A stretch of 39,344 nucleotides of DNA from Nemertoderma westbladi (Eukaryota > Xenacoelomorpha > Nemertodermatida > Nemertodermatidae), in the NCBI GenBank assembly GCA_032718475.1, contig JAUCBJ010006645.1, positions 1 through 39,344 of the forward strand. Direction: 5' to 3'. Every line of letters starts with the position of its first letter. Within the stretch, counting starts at the first letter, position 1. The position numbers and the translations under genes are program-made. A model generated the notes under the pieces. The model worked only from the letters and a program-made list of their open reading frames with translations. It was not told the DNA's origin and ran no database searches. Of the stretch, positions 19,476 through 29,379 are shown piece after piece.

Positions 19476-21362
19476 ATGAATTATTATTCGGTGAAATTCA
19501 TTATTTCAACCCGTGTGTTTAAACAAGGGGGAAATGAGTGCATAAATAAGAAAGAACGAAAGGCATTGCAAGCTATGCCACACCCAGCCACATGCAGTAC
19601 ATACGAACCAGTTGCAGGAATAATAATTCGTAAAGATAACAATTACACATTATTTGAGAACATTGCATTGAAACTCAGTGAAAATGATACAACAGGTGAC
19701 CACCATGTAGATGTAGAACTGCACCAAAAAACCTGTCAAATCCAGTTACACAATGACCAGATAAAAGGTATGTGTTCAAACTGGGGTGAATATAAATGCA
19801 CAATACCAATAGCTTTCCAAAACAAAAAACACAAGATTATAGTTTTTGGGTATGAAAAAGGAGATACGTGGAAAAAAATAGAATTGGTGTTTTATTTTAA
19901 AAATACAAAAGATGAAGCATATTTGAAAATTGCTCAGGTATTGACTGAATTGACAAATACAGTTAAATGGAGATTCTCCAAGCAGACAGCCAATGTTCCT
20001 CGCAGCTTAAGGTTTAATAAATGTGGCATAAATAAAGATGGAACATTGTTTAACCTGGATCTCATGCACAAAAACCATAAGGATCCGGTACCTAATCTAC
20101 TTCTGGCTGCAGTAAACTGGATCGAAATATTTGGCTTTGGTTATTATGACCTGTATCAAGATAAACTCAAAAAAGTTGATTGTTCAGAAATAAAAAAAAC
20201 GTTTCTTGATAACATTAAAGACAATAACAAACTTCCCCTTGGAAGTGAAGCACACGATAAACGAAACCGACAAATGGTTTGTAACATAATTGTCCTATGT
20301 TTTGAAGATCACATTCGGGTAGATAAGCACACATGCCATATCGAAAAATTAAAAAACAAAAATACTAATAAACTTAAAAATAATGATAAACGAATTTATA
20401 CGGAATTTGATACTTATAATCCATTGTGCATATTATTTGACAATCATATTCGTAAAGCTTTAGATGTTCCAGAACCTGTAAAACTTAAGTTTTCACCGAG
20501 TGGAGAGTGCGAATCCATAGTGGACTGGCTCGAGCAATATATGAATTACAAACGTGAGGAAAAAGAACCAAAACTAATGAAGGAAAGAATCAGAAAGGTG
20601 TTTCGACTTCTACCTAAGCCGCCGCGGTGGGGATTCCATCGAAATATAAAAACGGGACAACCAAACAATATCCAAAACACGATGTCAGACACTGGCTTTG
20701 TAAATGATACCCAATACCTAATACCTAATGACATCCGACATACTAAGGACGCCCCCAAATTGCCAGAAATCAAGGACAAAATGGGAGGAAGAAGTATTGG
20801 TCTATGTGGTGGGTGGATAACACTCGAGATATTCGTTTCTAATCAACTCCAGCAGAATGGCCCCACTGAGATCTTCGGCAATATAACATCACGTGATGAG
20901 AAAGTACTGTTGACAGACGAGAGACATCCGCCGCATAAATTAAAACTCGAGGAACCAATTCCAAATGAAAGAGCATGTATAGAGACGGTGGAGCAATTTT
21001 ATAAAAATCCCGAAAAATTCAAACATATCTGCTTCGATTCAGATTTTGCGAATAATTTTTTGAAATATTTCATCAACTTGAAGCATTACTCATCTGAAGT
21101 TATTCAAGCCAAAAGGGCAGCCACTGCAATTGCACAGGTTTATCTACGGGCTCTATGGGAGGCAGATGATACAGGAGCTGCAATTCCAACCATGGACAAT
21201 GGAGAGGTTTTAGATGCCTTTAGGTTTATGGTGGATAGGTATAATAATAACCATCATGTAGATCTTCCGGTTGGAGATCGTACGGCGCGTTTCGAAAAAG
21301 ATACCAAAGGAATGGGAATTAGAAGTAGTCCGGAGCATTTATATGAAATCATGGACTTCTAG
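19476..21362 (+). CDS. 628-aa protein of unknown function
   Basis: A single uninterrupted ORF, far too long to arise by chance in DNA this AT-rich. ATG at 19476 sits in CCAAAATGA, with A at position -3. The product is Lys/Asn-rich and soluble-looking, with no signal peptide, membrane segment or zinc-finger spacing I can identify, though it has about 15 scattered cysteines. Residues of about 45-145 alternate hydrophobic and polar stretches like a beta-rich domain (IKGMCSNWGEYKCTIPIAF, HKIIVFGYEKGDTWKKIELV). Residues 150-290 look helical, 375-440 is Pro/Gly/Asn-rich, and the C-terminus has a helical block (QAKRAATAIAQVYLRALWEA, 544-563) and a conserved-looking tail with DRTARFEKDTKGMG. I recognise no family. 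It may be a lineage-specific gene, a domesticated transposon or virus gene, or the large exon of a spliced gene. No neighbouring terminal repeats were found. Confidence 0.8.
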   Translation: MNYYSVKFIISTRVFKQGGNECINKKERKALQAMPHPATCSTYEPVAGIIIRKDNNYTLFENIALKLSENDTTGDHHVDVELHQKTCQIQLHNDQIKGMCSNWGEYKCTIPIAFQNKKHKIIVFGYEKGDTWKKIELVFYFKNTKDEAYLKIAQVLTELTNTVKWRFSKQTANVPRSLRFNKCGINKDGTLFNLDLMHKNHKDPVPNLLLAAVNWIEIFGFGYYDLYQDKLKKVDCSEIKKTFLDNIKDNNKLPLGSEAHDKRNRQMVCNIIVLCFEDHIRVDKHTCHIEKLKNKNTNKLKNNDKRIYTEFDTYNPLCILFDNHIRKALDVPEPVKLKFSPSGECESIVDWLEQYMNYKREEKEPKLMKERIRKVFRLLPKPPRWGFHRNIKTGQPNNIQNTMSDTGFVNDTQYLIPNDIRHTKDAPKLPEIKDKMGGRSIGLCGGWITLEIFVSNQLQQNGPTEIFGNITSRDEKVLLTDERHPPHKLKLEEPIPNERACIETVEQFYKNPEKFKHICFDSDFANNFLKYFINLKHYSSEVIQAKRAATAIAQVYLRALWEADDTGAAIPTMDNGEVLDAFRFMVDRYNNNHHVDLPVGDRTARFEKDTKGMGIRSSPEHLYEIMDF

Positions 21363-23152
21363 GACAAATTGTTATTGTTCTAGAATATATAAAAAAATTA
21401 AAAAAAATATTGAATTTTTTTTTAGAATTTGTTTCATCCAATTGTTATCGTCTAGCTGGCAAGCTGGGGTGGGATCAAGGTGTACTAAACAACAGGTGAT
21501 GCGATGCAGCGAGCGGATTGTTGAAATTAGCGTGGACCGATCTTCTTCCTTTTTCTTTTTCCTTTTATTTCCTTTTATATTATTTCTTTTAGCACCATTT
21601 TCGTTAGCAAAATTTGTATAAATTCTCAACAAAAGATATATAAAACTTCCTAAAATTTATATACAAATTCGAAAAGCTATATAAAAGTTTAAGGTATATT
21701 TATAGAAGTTTACATGTTATCCTATTGTGGTCTACTGTATAATATTTCCTTGACAGTCAATTTTTATAAATTTTTTATTTATTCAACTTTTAGGAATTTT
21801 TATATAACTTTTACGAATTTTTATATAACTTTTGGGAATTTTATACAACTTTTGCTAACGAAAATGGTGCTTAACTCACCTGCCAAATCTCAAGAACAGA
21901 ATCCCTTATCGTCTTGAATTACAGATGCGGAAAGTTTGAATTTTAATAAATTAAAGTCTAAGTAAAAAATGTTATAAAAATAAAAGGGTTTCGGAGATTT
22001 AAACACTGAACCCGGGATTCGTGTACATAAATTTCATTTATTTAATGGGCGTAGTACCTGAGTACTAACCGTGGCCCAAGTGGCTCTAAGTGATGGGTAA
22101 TACCCATATCTGAGGGAATAAGACCCCATGTAGGCCTAGGCCTACTATTTTATTGTTTTCATACTATAATTGATAGACTGACTGTGGTAACTGTAGGCTC
22201 TCCTAACGCCTGTCTCAGTGGGCAGTGGAAAGTATTAAGGAATTGATGTAAAGGTACACAAGGCGATATATTAAATGCTGTCTATGTCAATAATAAAATA
22301 ATAAGATCGATTTGTACAGTATTCAATTTATTTTATTTAGATTACCCAAAGCCTCGTTTAACATTCTCGCCTACTGTACTGTAGTTTAATTAAAATGCCG
22401 CCCCACATTAAAGCATACCAGTTGAACTAATTAAAAACTATAATGAAATGGGGTATTTGGATTACAGCTGTATAATTTTTAAGTATAATTATTTAAATCT
22501 TGTACTGTACTATAAAATGATTAATTTCCTTTAAAAGACAGGCTTGAAAAAACTTTTTTTACCGCAATTAAATAGTAAATATTAACTGCTTTTGTATTAG
22601 CTTCTTGAAGGCCACACGTAAAAAATTCTATAACTTGGAAAATTTCTAAACTTTTGCAAAACAACATGTGTACAGTACCAAGTTTGATTAGATTTCATCA
22701 AGGATTGGCCGAGTTATTATCGTTTAAAATTGGACACGCAGAAAAACAGCGGGTTAATTCCAGTATTATGTCATCATCTGGGTCGAATTTTAAACTCAGT
22801 TAATGGGGAAATTTTGAATGTAATATTGAAGTAATATGTTTTATTTGTAATATGTATGTAATATATATAACTATTTTATAAAACATAAATGTATCGTAAT
22901 CTGGAATATTTTGTTTATTATTTATGTTTATTATATATTTTTATGTACTTATCAGCCTACTGTATGATTCATTTTAATTCAAATTTTCAACCAATGAAGT
23001 CCAGAGGTTTTGTCACATTTGCATCAGGTGTTGCTCATAATGAGTAAAATTGAGTTACGGACTCACAATTATTTTGCGTTACGGACTCACCCAGTATGTA
23101 TCATGGTATTATTCAGTCCTTAGATTTTGTAGTTTTAGTATTTGCATTTCAG
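21363..23152. other. AT-rich intergenic DNA
   Basis: No coding segment is supported. Right after the ORF are A- and T-rich runs, a pyrimidine stretch at 21540-21600 and direct TTTTATATAACTTTT-like repeats at 21790-21860. A piece near 22000-22080 has GAACCCGGGATTCG, faintly like a tRNA B-box region, but no tRNA fold follows. No clear AATAAA signal closes the 628-aa ORF within its first 100 bp. Confidence 0.5.
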
Positions 23153-23317
23153 TTTTTGGTAGACCTTTAATGAGTCAACAACCAACCCGTAAGTTGCTGA
23201 CTGGTGCTGAGATAGCTCGTCTCTATCGGCAGCGTCTAAAGAGCGACCCTGATAGACATGAAAAAGTTTGTCAGCGGATAGAGAACGTAAAAGAAATTTC
23301 GAGACTCGATGAATGAG
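23153..23317 (+). CDS. Possible small exon with a 48-codon ORF
   Basis: ATG at 23170 opens 48 codons ending in TGA at 23314-23316. The peptide has a basic helical block (IARLYRQRLKSDPDRHEKV) resembling the YRxRLKxDPxxx stretch seen at the N-terminus of many uncharacterised invertebrate and transposon-associated proteins. A TTTGCATTTCAG acceptor-like site ends at 23152 and a strong donor-like G|GTAAGT begins at 23318, one base after the stop, so this may be an exon of a decayed or alternatively read gene. The in-frame TGA just before the donor argues for decay or chance. I saw no convincing following exon. Confidence 0.25.
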
Positions 23318-23859
23318 GTAAGTACTGTAGTCAGTAAGTTGAATGAAGAACAAAACAGTGAAAGGTCAAACGGTTGCTCAAACAAGTGATTATCTTCGCA
23401 TTCAACTGCGACAATTTTTAATCCATCAATTCACAAAACAACAGCAAAGTAGAGATTTGGTCTATTTTGTCCAATGCTGCATGTGCAGTTGGATTCATCA
23501 ATATAGACCAATTCCACCATTGCCAATATCCGAGGGCGAGTCGCCAACCGCCCCCCATGTCCTTAAACATAACCTGTCAGTCTGCATTCGGTGCTCTTGA
23601 ACACCCACTGCACTAAGAGAAAGCTTATCTGCCAAGGCAGTCAGTCATTGGGGACCCGAGTGTTAGGGTGTTTCTTTACTGAGGCTAGTCTAGTGACTTG
23701 CCTCAGATTCACCAATGGCTGTGTTTGTCGGGTCGGGGTGGAACATGAGAGTAGCCTCCAACTCCAGAATCCCTCTCCCCCTCACAATCTGGCCTCGCTG
23801 GTGCCAGAGTCAACAATCTGCAATCCTGCTCACCCCGTGCTCCAGTCCCTTCCGTCAGA

Positions 23860-24260
23860 CATGAATAGGCTTTCCAGGATTTGGAAGTCACCGAGAATTA
23901 ATCGGAAACTTAAGGTCCGATTCTTTAGAGCAGCAGTAGTTCCAGTACTCCTCTATGGGAGTCCATGCTGGGCTCTACCTCTAACTGCCGAGGACACAAA
24001 ATCTCTGGATGGCACATTCACAAGAATGCTACGCCGGGTTCATTGTGTCAAGTACAATGCACACATCTCCAGCCAGACACTACAGTATATAACATTGCAG
24101 GTGTCTCATTGGTTCCCCCAAGCTTGACACTAGAACAACAGAACAAAATCGCCTCCGCTTTGCAGGACATTGCTTTCGCCGTGAGGACCAGCCAGTGCAT
24201 AATCTTGTACTTTGGCAGCCTCATGGAGTGAATAAGCATGGTGGACAGCCCATGACTTAA
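23860..24260 (+). pseudogene. Decayed non-LTR retrotransposon RT C-terminus
   Basis: Translation gives a stretch with RFFRAAVVPVLLYGSPCW and TRMLRRVHCV, then, in another frame, RLRFAGHCFRREDQPVHNLV followed by WQPHGVNKHGGQP. This order matches the region after the RT domain of LINE-type elements (RFF.A.V.SVLLYGSE.W, RMLR.., RLRFAGHC, GRP). At least two frame changes between 24060 and 24150 and loss of everything upstream show it is a dead, 5'-truncated copy. The RT catalytic core itself is absent. Confidence 0.8.
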
Positions 24261-24968
24261 CGTAAACAACACCAGAACATGTCATTGTTGTAGCTCCTTT
24301 CTCTTAACAACATCATGATATGACACCACAGGACCTAATGATGTAATGCTATTGTCACAAATGTCACATTTTTTTAAAGAAAAATAAATGGATTAGGTTT
24401 TTTGCGTAGGAATAAACAAAATTTCTAAATAGATTTAATATTTCGTCTCAATGGTGTATTATCAATTTTAGGAAAGGATAAGGTAACTGTGGAACGGTAC
24501 ACTGACCAAAACAATTAGTCAATAGAACAGCTCACTGTTTTATTTTTGGGAGTAATAAGCTGTCATTTGGGTCGAAAGTTCCCCCACTCTATCTGCACAA
24601 GCTACAAAATCTAAAAAACATAATTTTCAAAGTTACTACATAGCTCTGGCTATTCCACAGCGAAATTCAGATTATGTTACATATTTGAATTGCATGGACA
24701 GTTTTCCGTCGGTACCAATCAACCACTATAAGGTTGAAGATTTGGGGTAACTGGTAAATAACGCCACAAACCACGGTACTTGTGCCCTTTCGATGCTACA
24801 AAATATATCATATCAATATCATATGTACTGTTGTAATAAAAATTAATTGTCGAATTGATTTATCTTCTAATTTATTATTAGATTTTTTCTATATTTTTCA
24901 CTGAGCATTTAAACTACGTCGTTGTAAAAATCTCAGATAGGGGGGGGGGGGGGGGGGGGGGGGGTGGG
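24261..24968. other. Intergenic DNA with half of an inverted-repeat element
   Basis: 24475-24598 resembles, in inverted orientation, the end of the element seen whole at about 37478-37735 (shared blocks: AGTAATAAGCTGTCATTTG, GTCGAAA, CCAAAACAATTA). 24690-24760 shares blocks (GTCGGTACCAA, CACTATAA, GGTAACTGGT) with 35895-35965, so it belongs to another dispersed family. A 25-bp G run lies at 24940-24964. Confidence 0.55.
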
Positions 24969-26676
24969 CAGTGCCGGATTAACCTTAAGGCATATAAGGC
25001 ACGTGCCTTAGGGCCAGCCGAAAATCCGGGCCATTTTTTTTTGCGATTCATTCCTGTGAAAAAATATTTTTATCTGAAAAGTCCGGAAACAGAGCAAGAA
25101 AGTGCATCTTTCGACTACTTTCTATCCCTAAATTTGTGATAGAAAGTGCAAAATTCTAGCTCAGTCGACCGACAGGTGCTGTGTTATTAGTTCGAGACCT
25201 GATGGCAAGGAAATAATAAAACATGGGCAGTAAATCTTTAAAGTGCTAATTATGAACAGTGGAGAATTTAATTGTATCTATTTGTGGGGAATTATTTGTA
25301 GTTATATGCTCTTAAACTTTCTAGAACAACCAAATAATGACATACTGGAAATACTGTACATAGTAAATGTATGGCGTAGAGATATGGTAGTGCGAAATTA
25401 ATTTTTTTTTACCGGAAACTAGTTTTATAAATATAGGCCCTAATAGATAAAAAAAAAAGGATAAAATAGTTGTACAGTAGATAAAATAGTTGTTGATAAA
25501 ATAAGAGAAATAATTTCAGAAATAATTTCTTGTCACTACTGTAATTTAATTTAACCGAAATTCAGATGTTCTGCCCTCGTGTATTGAATTTTGCGTTCGA
25601 TGGCATTTTAGGTGCAATTCCTGCAAAACCTAAAACTCTCGGACAGCACAATTTAATTGGGGTAAATTAAAATTAACGACAAATAGTGCTTATTTCCGAG
25701 ACTATTCTCTTATAGAAGATCATTACTTTATTAGAGCACAAGCCCACACTTACGGTGTGTTATACTGTATTTCTCAGCATGTCCTGTAAAGATACAGCGA
25801 AACCTACAGCAAATAAATAACAGATTTCCCACGATCCGATCAAAATTGCTAAATTCCTACAGGAGCCTAGTCAGCCTTAAGGGAGCCAACTATAACCCCC
25901 ACAAAAATGAAATTTTCGAAAATTTACACAATTTTTTGTAGTTTGATAGAAGGGCTTTCATAAGGTGATATCGGTTTTCAACAGTGAATTATTTTTTTGC
26001 CTCAAAACTGCCTTTTTCAACAACATAATAATATATTGCTAATATTTATGACTCTCTATATAAAACAACCTTTTTATCAGTTTGTCGATTTTGACTTTTT
26101 TCATCACTAAATTCCCTACTATATACTATTTTATTTTTTACTCAATTGTCATCCAACATACAAAATGTTCAGCAGCTTTAGGACTACTATCGTTGGTTTT
26201 GTAAAACATGGCCATTTGGATCTTCCAGAACCGATTTTGTAACTGCTACACTTTGTCTATCACAAAATATTTATTCTCAAAATATAGCCCGGAAATACTA
26301 AATCCCCCCTAAATATTTCAACATCAATAATTTTGTGCTAAAATTATCATAGAAGATAGCCTACATTTTTAGGTCTATTTTACCAAAGCCTTGGACCAAG
26401 AACTTCAATGCAGGGTATTACAGATCCTTAAACATGAGCTAATTTACATAGAAATGCCACAAATTTATAGAATTTTTGAAAAAACCGAACTGTTCCAGAA
26501 AGTTCCATATTTTTCGAACAAACAATTTATAAAACTACAGTATCTATACTCAGTTTTAATAGTATATATAAGATCACATATAATTGTATTAAAGTTTCAG
26601 AATAGTAGCTTTATGAATAAAACAAATAGATTTGGGGTAATGGTCCCATTAATATTATATTAAAATATTAATTACC

Positions 26677-27300
26677 TGTCAGTTGTTCTGTATATTTTAT
26701 CATCAGTTGCTCTGTATATTTTATCAGTCAGTTGTTCCATATATTTTACCAGTCAGTTGCTCCGTATATTTTATCAGTCAGTTGTTCCGTATATTTTATC
26801 AGTCAGTTGTTCCGTATATTTTATCAGTCAGCTGTTCCGTATATTTTATCATCAGTTGTTCCGTATATTTTATCAGTCAGTTGTTCTGTATATTTTATCA
26901 GTCAGTTACTCCGTATATTTTATCAGTTGTAAGTAATTAATAAGTCGGTTGAACGGTATATTTTATCATCAGTTGTTCCTTATATTTTATCAGTCAGTTG
27001 TTCCGTATATTTTAACGGTCAGTTGTTCCATATATTTTACCAGTCAGTTGTTCCGTATATTTTATCATCAGTTGTTCCGTATATTTTACCAGCCAGTTGT
27101 TCCGTATATTTTATCAGTCCGTTGTTCCGCATATTTTATCAGCCAGTTGTTCCGTATATTTTATCAGTCAGTTGTTCTGTATATTTTACCAGTCAGTTGT
27201 TCCGTATATTTTATCAGTCAGTTGCTCCGTATATTTTATCATCAGTTGTTCCGTATATTTTACCAGTCAGTTTCATTTGTTCCGCATATTTTATCAGTCA
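26677..27300. repeat. 24-25 bp minisatellite inside the hAT element
   Basis: About 25 units of a CCGTATATTTTATCAGTCAG-type motif, with units of 24 or 25 bp (TCAGTCAG versus TCATCAG variants) and a diverged break near 26925-26960. The unit lacks stop codons in several frames and is not a multiple of three, so it makes several overlapping false ORFs (YFISQLFRIFYQS-like strings) that should not be taken as genes. Confidence 0.95.
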
Positions 27301-27488
27301 GAGTTATTCCACATATTGCAACATCGACATCGAATATTCCTTATATGTTGTGCTATATTTGAAAATATTCATATGTATGAATAAATACGTCTTCAATTTC
27401 AATATATTAAAAATTAAAGCTTGAGAAGTTCTACCAAAACCATTACACATTTTATAGCAAAGGTTTTATAGGCATAATATGCCGTTTA

Positions 27489-27718
27489 GTAATGTTAAAA
27501 ATTCTTGATGAAAACTATTTTTGCGAAGTACTTATTATTAAAGTACTTAGTACTTGTTTGCACGCAGTAATCCGACGAAAATACTTTATATTTCCTTCGC
27601 AACGTAATGTTAAAAATTCTTGATGAAAACTATTTTTGCGAAGTACTTATTATTAAAGTACTTAGTACTTATTTGCACGCAGTAATCCGACGAAAATACT
27701 TTATATTTCCTTCGCAAC
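27489..27718. repeat. 115-bp tandem duplication, 1 mismatch
   Basis: 27489-27603 and 27604-27718 are identical except at one base (CTTGTTTGC versus CTTATTTGC). It lies between the minisatellite and the right terminal repeat of the hAT element. The near identity means a recent duplication. Confidence 0.95.
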
Positions 27719-28370
27719 ATTTTCACAATTTCAGTTGTTTTTAGCAGCTATTTCTTTTAAAAGGGTTTGCGGAAAAATATAAATTTTCGGGCCATTTTTG
27801 GAAATTACTAAAATGAGCCTTAGGGCCACCAGAGGCTTAATCCGGCACTGGGGGTGGGGGAAATGGACGCAATAAAAATGCATCACTCTCCAGGGGAAAT
27901 TGGACGCAAATAACAGCTGATTACTCTAAAAAATAAAACTGTTACCTGTTCTATTGTTCTTAGTATATTGTTTTGGTTAAAATAAGGCAGTGATTTTTTA
28001 TGTCCTTTTATTTGACTTTTTTTGTCATTTTTTTTTACGAATTATGCATAATGACTTTTGTTGTCCTTTTAATGACTTTTATTGTCCTTTTAATGACTTT
28101 TTATGTATGTATTTCTACAAACTGTCAGACTGCTGATTTCTGGACTGTCAGACAGTTGATTTCACTATGCCTGTGCCAAAACATTCCATGATTCCATGAT
28201 TTATAGACTATGAGATAGATTTCCATATGCGCCTGTGGTAAAAAGACTCTATTTTTATTAGTTTGTGGTTGTTGTCGATAATCGATTACCACATGACGTA
28301 GCAAAACACTCATTTTATAGCCAAAAACAATTACCAATTGATGGAAAGGAGCAGGTTAATGCCGAGTTTT

Positions 28371-28949
28371 CTAACCAAAACAATAAACAGTCACTTTACC
28401 AAATCAGGGAAAGGAGCAGGTTTACAGAGACGGGATTTTCTAACCAAAACAATAAACGATCACTTAACTAATTGAGGGAAAGGGGCAGGTTACAGAGGCG
28501 GGATTTTCTAACCAAAACAATAAACGATCACTTAACTTATTGAGGGAAAGGAGCAGGTTACAGAGGCGGGATTTTCTAACCAAAACAATAAACGATCATT
28601 TAACTAATTGAGGGAAAGGGACAGGTTACAGAGGCGGAATTTTCTAACCAAAACAATAAACGATCATTTAACTAATTGAGGGAAAGGGGCAGGTTACCGA
28701 GGCGGGATTTTCTAACCAAAACAATAAACGATCATTTAACTAATTGAGGGAAAAGAGCAGGTTACAGAGACGGGATTTTCTAACCAAAACAATAAACAAT
28801 AACATTACCAATTGAGAGAAAGGAGCAGGTTACAGAGGCGGGATTTTCTAACCAAAACAATAAACGATACCATTACCAATTGAGGGAAAGGAGCAGGTTA
28901 CAGAGGCGGGACTATCTAACCAAAACAATAAACGATCATTTCACTAATT
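28371..28949. repeat. 68-bp minisatellite, eight units plus a partial
   Basis: Units begin with CTAACCAAAACAATAAAC at 28371, 28440, 28508, 28576, 28644, 28712, 28780, 28848 and 28916: one of 69 bp, then seven of exactly 68 bp, then a partial one. Each continues with AATTGAGGGAAAGG, GCAGGTTACAGAGGCGGG and a T-rich end. The array is cut by a MITE at 28951 and resumes at about 29341-29379. Confidence 0.96.
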
Positions 28950-28950
28950 G

Positions 28951-29338
28951 GGGGCCGTCCAAGTATGACGTCTGCACTTTTCCCCAAAATGTTGACCCCC
29001 TCCCTCCCCTAAATCAGATGTCATCAGATAGGCGTTGACCTGACCCCCCCCCCCCCCCCCCCCCCCTCCCCTAAATCAGATTAAAAAAATTTTCGCGTCC
29101 TAATCACTGAAACATGGTGACTGGTAACTGAAACAGAAGGTCGTGCTACGGGCCTTCGAACAATTAAAATAGGCAAGCTATTTACTCTTCTGCTATATCT
29201 CTTCTAGCACCTATAAATGAACATGCTGACGTCAGATTTTGGCTGACCCCCTCCCCTCCCCTTATCAGCACGTCATCAGATTTTCCCAACCCCCCTCCCC
29301 CCCCCCCTAAAGTGCTGACGTCATACTTGGACGACCCC
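28951..29338. mobile_element. MITE inserted in the 68-bp minisatellite
   Basis: GGGGCCGTCCAAGTATGACG at 28951 has an inverted counterpart ending at 29338 (GTCGTCCAAGTATGACGTCA on the other strand), with about 30 bp of good match followed by C-rich CTCCCCT blocks on both sides and a 23-bp C run (29044-29066). GGGGCCGTCC ends of this type are widespread in invertebrate DNA transposons; I do not assign a superfamily. The flanking array sequence (ACTAATTG and ACTGCTTG) could be a diverged 8-bp target duplication. Confidence 0.8.
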
Positions 29339-29379
29339 TTGACTGCTTGAGGGAAAGGGGCAGGTTACAGAGGCGGGCC

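Larger units (their letters stand above)
24969..27850. mobile_element. Non-autonomous hAT element with 8-bp target duplication
   Basis: CAGTGCCGGATTAA begins at 24969 and its exact inverse complement ends at 27850. Further inward, GGCCCTAAGGC-type blocks also match in inverse orientation. GGGGTGGG flanks both ends (24961-24968 and 27851-27858), an exact 8-bp target duplication typical of hAT. The 2.9-kb interior has no transposase-like ORF (no RW or HATC-dimerisation motifs). It contains a minisatellite (26677-27300) and a 115-bp tandem duplication (27489-27718). It is therefore a non-autonomous copy that would depend on a transposase encoded elsewhere. Small ORFs inside have no coding support. 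Confidence 0.92.

Noticed and set aside
21990-22080. Possible tRNA-derived SINE head (GAACCCGGGATTCG and TGGCCCAAGTGG)
   Set aside because: The A- and B-box-like pieces are in the wrong orientation and distance to one another, and no SINE ends were found.
26391-26663. 90-codon ORF inside the hAT element
   Set aside because: It is AT-rich, low in complexity, matches no transposase motif and is short enough for chance.
26683-27424. Several overlapping plus-strand ORFs of 66-137 codons with YFISQLFRIFYQS-like repeats
   Set aside because: They are translations of the 24-25 bp minisatellite in different frames; the unit is not a multiple of three and has no stops.
28371-28949. CRISPR-like regular repeat array
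   Set aside because: The 68-bp units are contiguous with no unique spacers and sit in animal DNA: it is a minisatellite.
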